From: Oscillospiraceae bacterium
GTDB taxonomy: Bacteria > Bacillota > Clostridia > Oscillospirales > Acutalibacteraceae
NCBI GenBank assembly: GCA_009785335.1
Contig: WQWM01000003.1
Coordinates: forward strand, 1 to 64,000
Length of the DNA stretch: 64,000 nt
Reading direction: 5' to 3'
Part shown: positions 38,398 through 46,536 of the stretch, piece by piece
Numbering within the stretch: position 1 is the stretch's first letter
How the letters are laid out: every line of letters starts with the position of its first letter
Translations under genes and position numbers: made by a program
The notes under the pieces: generated by a model
What the model saw: only the letters and a program-made list of their open reading frames with translations
The model's database searches: none
What the model was told of the DNA's origin: nothing

Positions 38398-39353
38398 GGG
38401 TATACCCCTTCTTCCCACCAAATATCGTGCAGCAGTTCATATCGCTCAAGCGGCAAACCGGTGTATGCACAATTGCTGGTGCAGAACACAAAACCCGCAC
38501 CGCGCGCCATGCCCTCGCGCAGCGCACGACGGATATCCGCCTCGCACTCGGCTTGCGTGCCGGTTTGCAGCAGCGCGCAGTTCACGTTGCCGCACAGCGC
38601 AATTTGGTCGCCCCAGTCGCGGCTGATTTGTGCTAGATCCACGCCGCCTTGCGGGTCAAGGCTATGCAGGGCATCGGCACCACACTGCACCAGCAAATCA
38701 ATGATGGGCATAATATTGCCGTCTGTGTGCTTGATGGTAGCAAGCCCCATGGCGCGGCAGGCATCCACGGTTTGTTTGAGATAGGGCGCGATGTACTCGG
38801 CGAACATATCACGGCTAAAAAACGGGTTGGTATTGAAGCAATAATCGCTGCACATCACCACGCCATCAAGGAGGTTATCTTGTGCGGCAATTTGCTCCAT
38901 GCGGAAAATATCATATTCCATGCGCGCCTGTGCTTCGGCTTTTAGGCCCGCTTCATCCTCATAAAGTCGTGCGGAAAAGGCCTCCATGTCGCTGCCGTTG
39001 GGGATAACAAACGTGGGGTCGCAATACACCAGCAGCGCAAATTCATCGCCCGCGATGTCGCGGCAATGTTGCAGCACGGTGATGAGATTATCGTTGCTCC
39101 AGGGCTGTGCGTTCACATGAATGGCACTGTGGTGATATTTACGTGCAAAATCAATAAAAGTTTGTGCTTGGTCTAGCAAGTGCAAGTGACGCTCTTGTTC
39201 GCTCATTTGATTCCACTGGCCAAAACGACGATGGCTGGGGTGCACGCGGCCTAACGCCTCCATGGTCAGGTAGAATTCTAGCTCGAACGTGGGCACACGT
39301 CCCGACACAGGTTGGCGGCGAAGCGTGCGTAAAAACCTCTCGCGTTCAGTCAT
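38394..39353 (-). CDS. UroD-family (MtaA-like) methyltransferase 1
   Basis: A 319-residue uroporphyrinogen decarboxylase-fold protein. Its metal-site region reads IKHTDGNIMPIIDLLVQCGA (H209, D211), followed by LDPQGGVDL and ALCGNVNC. The HTDG pattern matches methyltransferase 2 more than true haem enzymes, which have different active-site Arg/Asp motifs. Two such proteins plus one corrinoid protein suggest a substrate-specific and a transfer partner. It overlaps PHP downstream and PnuC upstream. Confidence 0.78.
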   Translation of the reverse strand: MTERERFLRTLRRQPVSGRVPTFELEFYLTMEALGRVHPSHRRFGQWNQMSEQERHLHLLDQAQTFIDFARKYHHSAIHVNAQPWSNDNLITVLQHCRDIAGDEFALLVYCDPTFVIPNGSDMEAFSARLYEDEAGLKAEAQARMEYDIFRMEQIAAQDNLLDGVVMCSDYCFNTNPFFSRDMFAEYIAPYLKQTVDACRAMGLATIKHTDGNIMPIIDLLVQCGADALHSLDPQGGVDLAQISRDWGDQIALCGNVNCALLQTGTQAECEADIRRALREGMARGAGFVFCTSNCAYTGLPLERYELLHDIWWEEGVYP

Positions 39354-40042
39354 GACTTCACCTCGTCAGGGTCACGCTCTAATTTGAGCCAACCGGTTAG
39401 TCCGATGATATTGATGGTGGTGGCGATGCCGGTGATGAGTAAAAAATTGAAGTTCATGGGGTCTTGCAGCGTAGCTAGCAGCCAAATGACCGCTGAAACC
39501 AGGTTGCCGGTGATGTGCAATATCCAGTTTTCCACATAACGTTGCTGGATGAGAAACAGCGCGGGCATGAACATGGCCAGAGTGAAGGCATCCAGCGCGG
39601 GTTGTGCACTGCCGGTTGCGCGCAGCACGAAAAATCCGCCGCTGAACACCACAGCACTGGCCAGCACGGTGAACATCCACTGCCTTTTGCTTAGGCGTTT
39701 GATGGTGACGGTGCTGCCGTCGCCGCTTTTGTGTTTGCCCCAAGCAATGAAGCTAACCAGATAAACCGGTGCGGCAATCAGCGCATTAAATGCTGCCAGA
39801 CCGTATACTCCACGTGAGAAAAACAGCAGCCCATGTCCCGCGCAAAAGGGGACACCGAAGGCCGCGCCCGCGCGTTTGCCGCCGGCGAGCAGCATGAGTG
39901 TGACCACCGAAAACAGTGCCAGCAACAATTCGGGCCAAGGCTGTTGAGTGAAGATGCCGCTGACTAGCAGCACGGGCAAGGCAGTGCAAATGAAAATAAA
40001 TTGCCAACGGCGAAAGCCGAGAATGGTTTGTTTGTTATTCAT
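39350..40042 (-). CDS. PnuC-type (nicotinamide riboside/NMN transporter-like) membrane protein
   Basis: A 230-residue polytopic protein with about 7 hydrophobic segments, resembling the PnuC vitamin transporter family (AFNALIAAPVYLVSFIAWGKHK and NWILHITGNLVSAVIWLLATLQ are typical). PnuC members move nicotinamide riboside or other vitamins by facilitated diffusion; the exact vitamin is not readable. Its promoter (40128-40156) is consensus. A repeat inserted between promoter and start carries a second TATAAT only a few bases before the ATG, and no strong SD is left. Confidence 0.7.
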   Translation of the reverse strand: MNNKQTILGFRRWQFIFICTALPVLLVSGIFTQQPWPELLLALFSVVTLMLLAGGKRAGAAFGVPFCAGHGLLFFSRGVYGLAAFNALIAAPVYLVSFIAWGKHKSGDGSTVTIKRLSKRQWMFTVLASAVVFSGGFFVLRATGSAQPALDAFTLAMFMPALFLIQQRYVENWILHITGNLVSAVIWLLATLQDPMNFNFLLITGIATTINIIGLTGWLKLERDPDEVKS

Positions 40043-40136
40043 GTTCCTATTATATCGCACCTGCGGTGAGCAAGTCGCTCCGCTGTGCGTTATCCCTCTA
40101 ACGTCAAAAATCCAGTGTCTAGTTCCTATTATATCG
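40043..40136 (-). repeat. Family B element flanked by 15-bp direct repeats
   Basis: GTTCCTATTATATCG occurs at 40043-40057 and again at 40122-40136, 79 bases apart, enclosing the family B core (CACCTGCGGTGAGC ... CGCTCCGCTGTGCG). The repeated 15-mer contains the -10 box of the pnuC promoter. This looks like a target-site duplication created by insertion at the promoter. Confidence 0.8.
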
Positions 40137-40156
40137 TAACTAGACAGGCTTGTCAA
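40128..40156 (-). promoter_or_regulatory. Promoter of the pnuC/corrinoid cluster
   Basis: On the minus strand TTGACA, exactly 17 bases, TATAAT. The -10 box lies in the duplicated 15-mer, so a second copy of TATAAT sits 79 bases downstream, next to the ATG. Confidence 0.85.
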
Positions 40157-40160
40157 CAGA

Positions 40161-40190
40161 AAAACACCGACCACGCAAGCGCAATCGGTG
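40161..40190. terminator. Terminator of the fibre operon
   Basis: CACCGA and TCGGTG arms enclose a 14-base loop, with T-rich tails on both strands. It lies 20 bases past the stop at 40210 on the minus strand and could act in both directions. Confidence 0.75.
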
Positions 40191-40209
40191 ATTTTTTTCA
40201 GTTAATGGG

Positions 40210-40956
40210 CTAGCAGTTCTCTAGATACCAGCAGAACAACTGCCCTGCGATGCGGCCGCCAACGAAGGCCAAAATGACAAAGAAGATGAAAAGGATAATA
40301 CCAAACAGGGGGATGAGTAACCACCACCACCAGCCGCGACTTGGGGGTTCGTCATTTTCTTCGGGCGGATCATACTCAAGGATGATTTCCAGCTCAAGTT
40401 GATACCATGTGTATAGGTAGTTTGAGCCAACGCCGGTGTCCAGTGTGTCTTGTGCGCCGTCGATGTGGAAGGGCCATGTCCATTCAAGCATGAAGGTGCG
40501 TGATTGCCCACCGAGCAATACGCCTTCCTGCTCAACTTCGCTAAATGGTGCCCACGGACTACCGTCTACGCGGTAAAGCAGGGGGAGATCCTGCCAGTCG
40601 CCGCGCGTATCTGCGCCACGATTTAGGTGGAAGAGGTATGCAACCTCAAAGCTTTCGTGATTGTGTAGGGTAAATTCATAGCTGCCGATGCTGCCCGGCA
40701 CGAAGAAATCGCCGCCGAATACATCAACTTGTGTTGTGGCAGCCCAAACAACACTGTGTTGGTCAACTACGCTGACGTTGAGAGGACCACTGAGGGAGGA
40801 AATTGCGGCCGTTGCCGGCGTGTGCCGCACAGCAATTTCTTGTTGCTGTGTGGCAATATGCTGCACCAATTGCGGAGCTGCAATGGCACTGGTAAGCAAA
40901 GCTGCGCTCAGCACCAGTGCGAGCGTGGTGTAGAGAAATCCGCGCCTCTTAAACAT
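40210..40956 (-). CDS. Secreted, membrane-anchored fibre-operon protein
   Basis: A 248-residue protein with a signal-like N-terminus (MFKRRGFLYTTLALVLSAAL), a beta-rich extracellular domain, and a C-terminal anchor (GWWWWLLIPLFGIILFIFF). The extracellular part has the layout seen in TasA/camelysin-type proteins (FVPGSIGSYEFTLHNHES, YLFHLN, LEWTWPF). The anchor distinguishes it from the other four products, so it may tether the fibre. GGAGG lies about 9 bases before ATG 40956. It is last in the operon. Confidence 0.65.
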   Translation of the reverse strand: MFKRRGFLYTTLALVLSAALLTSAIAAPQLVQHIATQQQEIAVRHTPATAAISSLSGPLNVSVVDQHSVVWAATTQVDVFGGDFFVPGSIGSYEFTLHNHESFEVAYLFHLNRGADTRGDWQDLPLLYRVDGSPWAPFSEVEQEGVLLGGQSRTFMLEWTWPFHIDGAQDTLDTGVGSNYLYTWYQLELEIILEYDPPEENDEPPSRGWWWWLLIPLFGIILFIFFVILAFVGGRIAGQLFCWYLENC

Positions 40957-40988
40957 ATGCTGTCGCCTCCTTTGCGTTCTTGTCATGT

Positions 40989-41684
40989 TTAGGCTTCTAA
41001 TTGCTGGGCTTGGAATTGAATGATCACTTCAAAGCGTGGGGGGGTGAGGGGATTCAGTGCGGCTGCGCGACCCAACTCGGTGTCTGGGTGCACGACATTA
41101 GCAGCAAGATTGCCGCGGTTAAACGGCCACTGCCAGTAAATACGAATAGGTGTGGGGTTGAGATCAAGGCTAGTTTGGGTTGGTTGCAAAATGTGTGTGT
41201 TGCCGACAATCGTGTTTAAAACGGTGTGCAAACCGGCTAAACCATCGTGCCATGGGCCAGCTTGACTCGTGGCAAACTGCAACAGATTAGGTGATGCATC
41301 GGTGCCGGAAACTGTGCTTGGCGCAGCACCGACGAAGCTGAAGCGCACGGGAACTTCTGATTGATTGCTGAATGTGAACTCAAAGCGGCCGCCTGTGCCG
41401 GGTGCGATGATCGTGCCGTTGGTGGGGGAGACATTTAGCTCGTTGCCCCATGTGCCGGGTTGCAGCAGGTTGCCGAAATTCACGGTGGTGCCAATGGTTT
41501 CGATATTGGCGGGGGTGAAGTTCACATTGTTGGCAATGACGTGAAAACGGCCAGCTCGCACCGTGACATTGGTGGTGGGAATAGCACCAGTATAGCGTGC
41601 AAGGGTGGAAGGAAGCAGGCACAGCGTAGCTACGCAAACAACCAATAGAGCTGCCGCGGTGCGCAAAAGTACATTTCGTTTCAT
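40989..41684 (-). CDS. TasA/camelysin-like secreted protein 3
   Basis: A 231-residue exported beta-rich protein. The leader (MKRNVLLRTAAALLVVCVAT) ends in STLARYTG, the motif shared by all SipW-type substrates in this operon. The mature part starts VTVRAGRFHVIANNV and contains APGTGGRFEFTFSNQSEVPV, matching the copy at 41739 (ITVRAGRWNV, NNSEVPVDV). GAGGAGG precedes ATG 41684. It is predicted to be cut by the adjacent SipW peptidase and to join a surface or matrix fibre. Confidence 0.75.
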   Translation of the reverse strand: MKRNVLLRTAAALLVVCVATLCLLPSTLARYTGAIPTTNVTVRAGRFHVIANNVNFTPANIETIGTTVNFGNLLQPGTWGNELNVSPTNGTIIAPGTGGRFEFTFSNQSEVPVRFSFVGAAPSTVSGTDASPNLLQFATSQAGPWHDGLAGLHTVLNTIVGNTHILQPTQTSLDLNPTPIRIYWQWPFNRGNLAANVVHPDTELGRAAALNPLTPPRFEVIIQFQAQQLEA

Positions 41685-41738
41685 CTGTGCCTGCCTCCTC
41701 TTAAGTTAAACTAAATATTTGCTGAAATAAAGGGTTGC

Positions 41739-42437
41739 TTATGCTGCTGCTTGTTGTGCACGCAGGTTGAAGGTAACCGAGAGTGTGTTGGTGGTGGGCG
41801 CAGTGAATTGGGTAGCACCAACCGCAGTGTCAAGAACATCTTGAGCAGGAGTTTGATGGAATGCCCAACGAACTTCAACGCTTGGGAAATTGGCTGCGGG
41901 TACATTGACATTGGTTGTATTAGCAGCAATAGGCGTAGTGGTAAGGACGGTATTTGCAGGGACTGCGAGGAATGCGGTGATATCCAGAAGGAGCTGTGCG
42001 TGGGTATCCCAAGCAGTAGTAGTGGCAGCATCATTTGTAACAAGACGGAACTCTAAAGGAATACCAGCGAAGCCGGCTGGAGCAGGAACATTGATGCTAG
42101 CAAGGGCAACGTCTACAGGAACTTCCGAGTTGTTGTCAACATTAAGACCAGTTGTTGGTGCGCTGAAGGCAACTTGAGTGCCAGGAACAATAATGACCTC
42201 AGTGTTATGCGATTGGATGGTGCCAGCTGCGGTGCCATCATGGTTTGAGTGAGTCATCGTTGCTGCGAATGCAAAGCCAGGAGTTGTGACTACATTCCAA
42301 CGACCTGCACGAACAGTGATGGCTGTGCCGTCGAGGGTGTCAACGTAGCGAGCGAGTGTGGTGGCCATGCCGATGGTGGAAACCATCACCAGTGCCAACA
42401 GGACGATTGCGATGCGGATAGTTTTGTTGCGTTTCAT
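41739..42437 (-). CDS. TasA/camelysin-like secreted protein 2
   Basis: A 232-residue paralogue of the downstream gene. The leader MKRNKTIRIAIVLLALVMVS ends in TTLARYVDT. The mature part is rich in Ala, Thr, Val and Asn with alternating strands, and ends TLSVTFNLRAQQAAA, similar to EVIIQFQAQQLEA of its neighbour. It has low Lys and no Cys, as in fibre-forming proteins. GGAGA is 7 bases upstream of ATG 42437. It lies directly downstream of the SipW gene. Confidence 0.75.
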   Translation of the reverse strand: MKRNKTIRIAIVLLALVMVSTIGMATTLARYVDTLDGTAITVRAGRWNVVTTPGFAFAATMTHSNHDGTAAGTIQSHNTEVIIVPGTQVAFSAPTTGLNVDNNSEVPVDVALASINVPAPAGFAGIPLEFRLVTNDAATTTAWDTHAQLLLDITAFLAVPANTVLTTTPIAANTTNVNVPAANFPSVEVRWAFHQTPAQDVLDTAVGATQFTAPTTNTLSVTFNLRAQQAAA

Positions 42438-42484
42438 GGTATATTCTCCTTTTTTAATATGGTACGTGTTTATGGTTTATATAA

Positions 42485-43186
42485 TCAATCTTGCGATTGT
42501 TGTTGCTGGGGTTCGGTTTCGGTTTCGGCCGCAATCTCGGGGGCAGGGGATTGCTCTTGCTGCGCAACCAGCGCACGCAGGCGTTCCAGTTCCTCTTTTT
42601 CGGCCTCAATTTCCGGTGCCATTTTCTTTTTGTGCAGATAACGGCGCAGCAGGTCATACAACACAAACAGCGCAATGGGCACCGCCACGAAAATCAGCAT
42701 GCCAATGGGCCGGCTGAGGAATGCTGCGAGGGCTCCCACGCCCGCCAAACGTGTGCCATTATAAACGCCAACCACCTGATCAGCCGTCACAGGATGGCGA
42801 TCTGGCGTGCCCGTGTAATCGCCCTGCGTGATGAATCGCAGCCCCTCTTCGTCGTTGATGATGCCCACAATGCGGTGGGTAATCAGCAGGTTTTCATCGT
42901 TAAGGAAAGCGATAATGTTGTCGCGTTGCAGGGTGCCGGGGTCGGTCGTGCGCACAAAAATCAGGTCATTCACATGAATTTCCGGGTACATCGAACCGCT
43001 GTCTACAATCAACGGTGCCACGCCAAACAGGGTTGGCACTTCATCGGGATTCGTTGCCCCGCGGACGATGATGATCAGGTTAGCAATCATGATGGGCAAC
43101 AGCACGGCGATGAGCGCAATGCCCACACAGTTGCCAATGATGTGCAACACGCGCCGGGTGTTGTTTTGCTGTGTTTGTGTTTCCAT
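42485..43186 (-). CDS. sipW: SipW-type signal peptidase I
   Basis: A 233-residue ER-type signal peptidase with a Ser-His dyad: S65 in SGSMYP and H104 in LITHRIVG, followed by GDYTGTPDRHPV. Two transmembrane segments flank the catalytic part (about 15-42 and 165-188), and a Glu/Gln-rich cytosolic tail ends the protein. In Bacillus subtilis SipW processes TasA and TapA; here it is surrounded by candidate substrates with a shared cleavage-region motif, so it is most likely dedicated to them. Confidence 0.9.
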   Translation of the reverse strand: METQTQQNNTRRVLHIIGNCVGIALIAVLLPIMIANLIIIVRGATNPDEVPTLFGVAPLIVDSGSMYPEIHVNDLIFVRTTDPGTLQRDNIIAFLNDENLLITHRIVGIINDEEGLRFITQGDYTGTPDRHPVTADQVVGVYNGTRLAGVGALAAFLSRPIGMLIFVAVPIALFVLYDLLRRYLHKKKMAPEIEAEKEELERLRALVAQQEQSPAPEIAAETETEPQQQQSQD

Positions 43187-43207
43187 GCGTAGCCTCTCAA
43201 TGGTAAA

Positions 43208-44893
43208 TTAAGGTCCATGCCCAATGACAGTAACTGGACCAGATAAACCTGCACCTGCTGGCTGCCAGTTGCCATTTGCTTGACGCCGTTGAACAGCACC
43301 ACCACCATTTGTCACGCGCAACGCGGTGAAGTTTTCGCCAGTTAGGTTGGTTGACCATGGATGGCGCACGGCACCCCAAATGATGATATCGCCGTTAGGT
43401 TCGCGCTCAAGGGAAGTAACATTGGTGATGTAATATCGTTGCCAAGTGCCCCCAGGAAAATACAAGTGAACATACAAAGGCAAATCAACTACGTGATTAC
43501 CGGCCACCCAAGGGGTGATGGGGTTAATCAAACTCCACAACGTTGGTCCCCATGCGCCAGTGACAGCTTGGTCCACTTGCGCTGGCGCAGCATTAAACCA
43601 TGTGTTAAACGTATTGGCATGGCTCCATTGTGCGGGATCTTGGGGACCCAAGTACATCATAACCGCAAAGCCTTGCCAGCCAGGGTTGCTAGCTGCTGCG
43701 TATAGGTTCGTGTTTCTCAATGGTATAACGCCGCTGACGCTATCACCGACCATTCCAGTTCCACCATAACGTGTAGTATCAGTCGCACCGCCTAGTGCGA
43801 CAAACGGGGCGAAATAGGAGCTGTTCATCATTTCGGGCGTTAACTCGCGCACGTCGTGGCGAACAAACGAAGACCCGCCGCCGCCGCCGCCGTTCCAAGC
43901 ACCACTACCAGTGTGTTGAAAACCGCCGCCGCCGCCAAACCAACCGCCGCCGCCGCCGCCGCCCCATGCAACTGCAGTGCCGTTGCCGCCCAAGAGTGCC
44001 GCGCCTACGCCAGCGGCAGGGTTTGCGGTTTGACCGTGCTGACCGCCAGCGTTGTGGCTGCCGCCGCCGCCGCCGCCATCGCTACCAGTGTTACCAGGGC
44101 GCGCGGTGGTTTTTGTCACATTAGCCGGGTTGCCGCCTTGAAAACCAGCACTAACAACGCTACCGTTAGCTAGCACTGTCGTGCCTGTACGCTCTACTGC
44201 ACCGTTGAGGATTGGATTATTTGCAGCACCTGTGGCGCCTGCATTGCCACCGCGATTGTTTGGTTGGCTACCCGGTGCATCCGCTTGACCGACTTGGTTT
44301 AGCCCGCCGCCGCCGCCGCCGCCGCCTGCAATGGCAATGGCGTTTGCATGGCTGGGGGTGCTGCCAGTGGAAAGAATAGTTGCACCACCACCGTCGCCAC
44401 CGCTTGATGCGCCAAGGCCACCGCCATGAGCAGAGCGGACAGTCTGTGTGGCACCTGAACGAAGCCCTGCAGCTGCAACATGCACATAAACCCTAGTGTC
44501 AGCTGCCAGCCAAACATAGCCCATCACCATTCCGCCCGAACCGCCATAGGAACCGCGACCGTTGTTGGCACTACGGTTGCCAATGCCACCGTCACCGCCG
44601 CGAATCAAAAAGGCATACCAGCCTTCGCGGTGGATGTCGATAAAACGCGTGCGTGTGTCATTACGTGTTAAGCCGGGCACGCCAGAGCCATTGTGAAACA
44701 AGTGCGTGGTGGCATGCACAACATCAAAGCCGCCGGTTGCCATAACAGTTGGTTCCAAGGGCAAAAGTTGTGTGCCCGCGGTGCTAAGACTGAAACGAAA
44801 ATGATAAGGACCAAAACGTGCTGCGGCAGGCACAAGCAATGCTGTTAACATGAGCAAAACTAACGCCGCGCGCAATAAACGATTAACTTTCAT
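43208..44893 (-). CDS. Large secreted glycine-rich protein
   Basis: A 561-residue exported protein. A leader with VPAAARFGPYHF at its end is followed by a Gly-rich domain (about residues 95-345) with many GGGGGG runs such as GGGGGGGWFGGGGGF and GGGGGSSFV, resembling the glycine-rich domain seen in ALK-type receptors and some bacterial surface proteins. The C-terminal part (about 400-561) is beta-rich with Trp/Pro-rich segments (LYVHLYFPGGTWQRYYI). Low-complexity GCC repeats encode the Gly runs. It is likely a structural surface or matrix component processed by SipW. Confidence 0.75.
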   Translation of the reverse strand: MKVNRLLRAALVLLMLTALLVPAAARFGPYHFRFSLSTAGTQLLPLEPTVMATGGFDVVHATTHLFHNGSGVPGLTRNDTRTRFIDIHREGWYAFLIRGGDGGIGNRSANNGRGSYGGSGGMVMGYVWLAADTRVYVHVAAAGLRSGATQTVRSAHGGGLGASSGGDGGGATILSTGSTPSHANAIAIAGGGGGGGGLNQVGQADAPGSQPNNRGGNAGATGAANNPILNGAVERTGTTVLANGSVVSAGFQGGNPANVTKTTARPGNTGSDGGGGGGSHNAGGQHGQTANPAAGVGAALLGGNGTAVAWGGGGGGGWFGGGGGFQHTGSGAWNGGGGGGSSFVRHDVRELTPEMMNSSYFAPFVALGGATDTTRYGGTGMVGDSVSGVIPLRNTNLYAAASNPGWQGFAVMMYLGPQDPAQWSHANTFNTWFNAAPAQVDQAVTGAWGPTLWSLINPITPWVAGNHVVDLPLYVHLYFPGGTWQRYYITNVTSLEREPNGDIIIWGAVRHPWSTNLTGENFTALRVTNGGGAVQRRQANGNWQPAGAGLSGPVTVIGHGP

Positions 44894-44920
44894 GCGAATG
44901 CCATCCTTTCAACGCAATGC

Positions 44921-45652
44921 CTAGGCAACATAATCCACTTGCACGGCGATAATATTATAGGTAATACGGAATGCACCGTTGAGCCAGCCCTGGGCATTAC
45001 CAAATGCACCGTCCCAGTATTGATTCGCTAAACCAAGAAGGTCGCTGTTGGCGTGGCGATAAGTGTGCACTTGCAGGTCCCAATAGAACCGCACTGTGTC
45101 ACCAGGTGCGACATAAACGCCATCCGCATGGTGGTTTGCGCCGCCGTAGTTGCCTTGCGCGGCCGTTCGCACGGGAAAAGACCGTACGTTAACAATGCGT
45201 GGTTCAAGATGATCTGATGGTGAGTTAGGAGTCCAAGCTCGATGTATCGGCTGGTGAGGTATTTGACCACGCGTGCCCGGGGCTGTCGTCACTGTTGTTG
45301 CGTTATCGTGCAAAACGTGGAAAAATTCCGGTCGCATGCGCACAGAAACTTGGCTTGTGTTGGTTACATCAATGCGAAAGTGTTGTCCGCTGTATGGTTC
45401 AAAGTCAACATGCATGGTGTAATGGTTAGTTGCAGTGCCGAGGTGGCTGCGTGTGCGCCGATGGAAATATACCATGCGGTTTGTGCCGAAGTTCGTCGGT
45501 GTGCTTCGCACTTCAAACGCTGCCACATTCGCTTGGCGCGTGTGTGATGCTTGCGTGGTGTAGCGCGCCATGGTGGTTTGCAAAAAAGCAAAGCTCGGCA
45601 CTGTTAACACAAACAACAGCACCGCAATACGTAACAATTTGTTCGTCTTCAT
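44921..45652 (-). CDS. TasA/camelysin-like secreted protein 1
   Basis: A 243-residue exported protein, first in the operon. The leader (MKTNKLLRIAVLLFVLTVPS) ends in TTMARYTTQ, the operon-wide motif. The mature domain is His- and Asn-rich with pattern TNTSQVSVRMRPEFF and ends in FRITYNIIAVQVDYVA. ATG 45652 has AAGGGG 5 bases upstream; an upstream in-frame ATG at 45682 lacks an SD. A consensus promoter lies 50-75 bases upstream. Confidence 0.72.
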   Translation of the reverse strand: MKTNKLLRIAVLLFVLTVPSFAFLQTTMARYTTQASHTRQANVAAFEVRSTPTNFGTNRMVYFHRRTRSHLGTATNHYTMHVDFEPYSGQHFRIDVTNTSQVSVRMRPEFFHVLHDNATTVTTAPGTRGQIPHQPIHRAWTPNSPSDHLEPRIVNVRSFPVRTAAQGNYGGANHHADGVYVAPGDTVRFYWDLQVHTYRHANSDLLGLANQYWDGAFGNAQGWLNGAFRITYNIIAVQVDYVA

Positions 45653-45698
45653 TGCAACCCCTTCTTCAACACTCTTCAACAAGAGCTCCTCTACCAGT

Positions 45699-45727
45699 AT
45701 GATAACACATCCTGTTCACAATGTCAA
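45699..45727 (-). promoter_or_regulatory. Promoter of the fibre operon
   Basis: On the minus strand TTGACA, 17 bases, TATCAT, about 47 bases before ATG 45652. It diverges from the promoter at 45785-45813, so the 57 bases between the two could host shared control. Confidence 0.85.
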
Positions 45728-45784
45728 GCCTTTTTACAAAAAACTTTTTCTGGAAATTATGTTTTTTTGTGCGATTTTTTCTGT

Positions 45785-45813
45785 TTGACAAGTTGTGCGT
45801 TTCGTGTTACAAT
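45785..45813 (+). promoter_or_regulatory. Promoter of the divergent secreted-protein gene
   Basis: TTGACA, 17 bases, TACAAT, 31 bases before ATG 45845. Confidence 0.85.
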
Positions 45814-45844
45814 AATAAAGGAAGTTATTTTCGTGGAGGTTAGC

Positions 45845-46525
45845 ATGAAAAAGATGTTATGCACGCTGCTGGCGATTGTGTTGCTGGCGTGCGTATTGCC
45901 CATGAGCGTTTCAGCTAATGAATACGATGATGCTGCGTTGCAGGCGCATGGCGAGGCATTGCTGCACGAAACACTTGAAGTGCTGCGCAACGAGTGGACG
46001 ATGCACTATGGTTTTCGTGGCGATGTGCTTTCATTCAATGGGGAGTGGCTTGCGCACACTTGGGGCACGCAACGTGCAGTTTTTTTATATAGTCGTGAAT
46101 CACGCTACACATTCAACCGCAACTACAGATTGCGCTTTGCGTTTTTGGGGTCGCATTGGCTTTTTCGATTATTGGACTTGAATCTTGATGAACTCGAACT
46201 AGAAGTAACAGGCAATACTACTGTGCGTTTCGAGGGGTATCGTGGGGAATACGAACTTGGTGAGTGGGTGCGCGAATTTCGCTTTTTTTACTGTCCAGAT
46301 GGAAACCTTATACGTCTTGAGGGCAGAACGGTTCACACGCGTGGAACTGCCGTGGATAGCTTTCACATCAATTCATTTGAGCCAGTCGCGCAGCGAAATT
46401 TTTTCAACACACGCCTCACTATTCGCCTGCCAGGCACATGGTACAACACCATCATGTTTTTGATGATGCCCTTTAACATTGTTTTCGTTATGTTTTGGAA
46501 TATCGTTGACGCAATTAGAAGATAG
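45845..46525 (+). CDS. Secreted protein divergent from the fibre operon
   Basis: A 226-residue protein with a signal peptide ([20 protein letters not shown], cleavage after SVSA). Its length and strand pattern resemble the secreted paralogues at 29892 and 30950, with a hydrophobic C-terminal segment [17 protein letters not shown] that may anchor it. GGAGG is 5 bases before the ATG. It ends 11 bases before glyS and may be cotranscribed with it. Function unknown. Confidence 0.7.
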   Translation: MKKMLCTLLAIVLLACVLPMSVSANEYDDAALQAHGEALLHETLEVLRNEWTMHYGFRGDVLSFNGEWLAHTWGTQRAVFLYSRESRYTFNRNYRLRFAFLGSHWLFRLLDLNLDELELEVTGNTTVRFEGYRGEYELGEWVREFRFFYCPDGNLIRLEGRTVHTRGTAVDSFHINSFEPVAQRNFFNTRLTIRLPGTWYNTIMFLMMPFNIVFVMFWNIVDAIRR

Positions 46526-46536
46526 AGGTAAATAAC

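Noticed and set aside
31735-40042. Whole cluster as a prophage or ICE
   Set aside because: No integrase, attachment repeats, or structural phage genes; all genes are metabolic or surface types in operon spacing.
43860-44330. Repeated GCC-rich tract as a DNA repeat element
   Set aside because: It is the coding sequence of Gly runs on the minus strand; no unit structure beyond codons.
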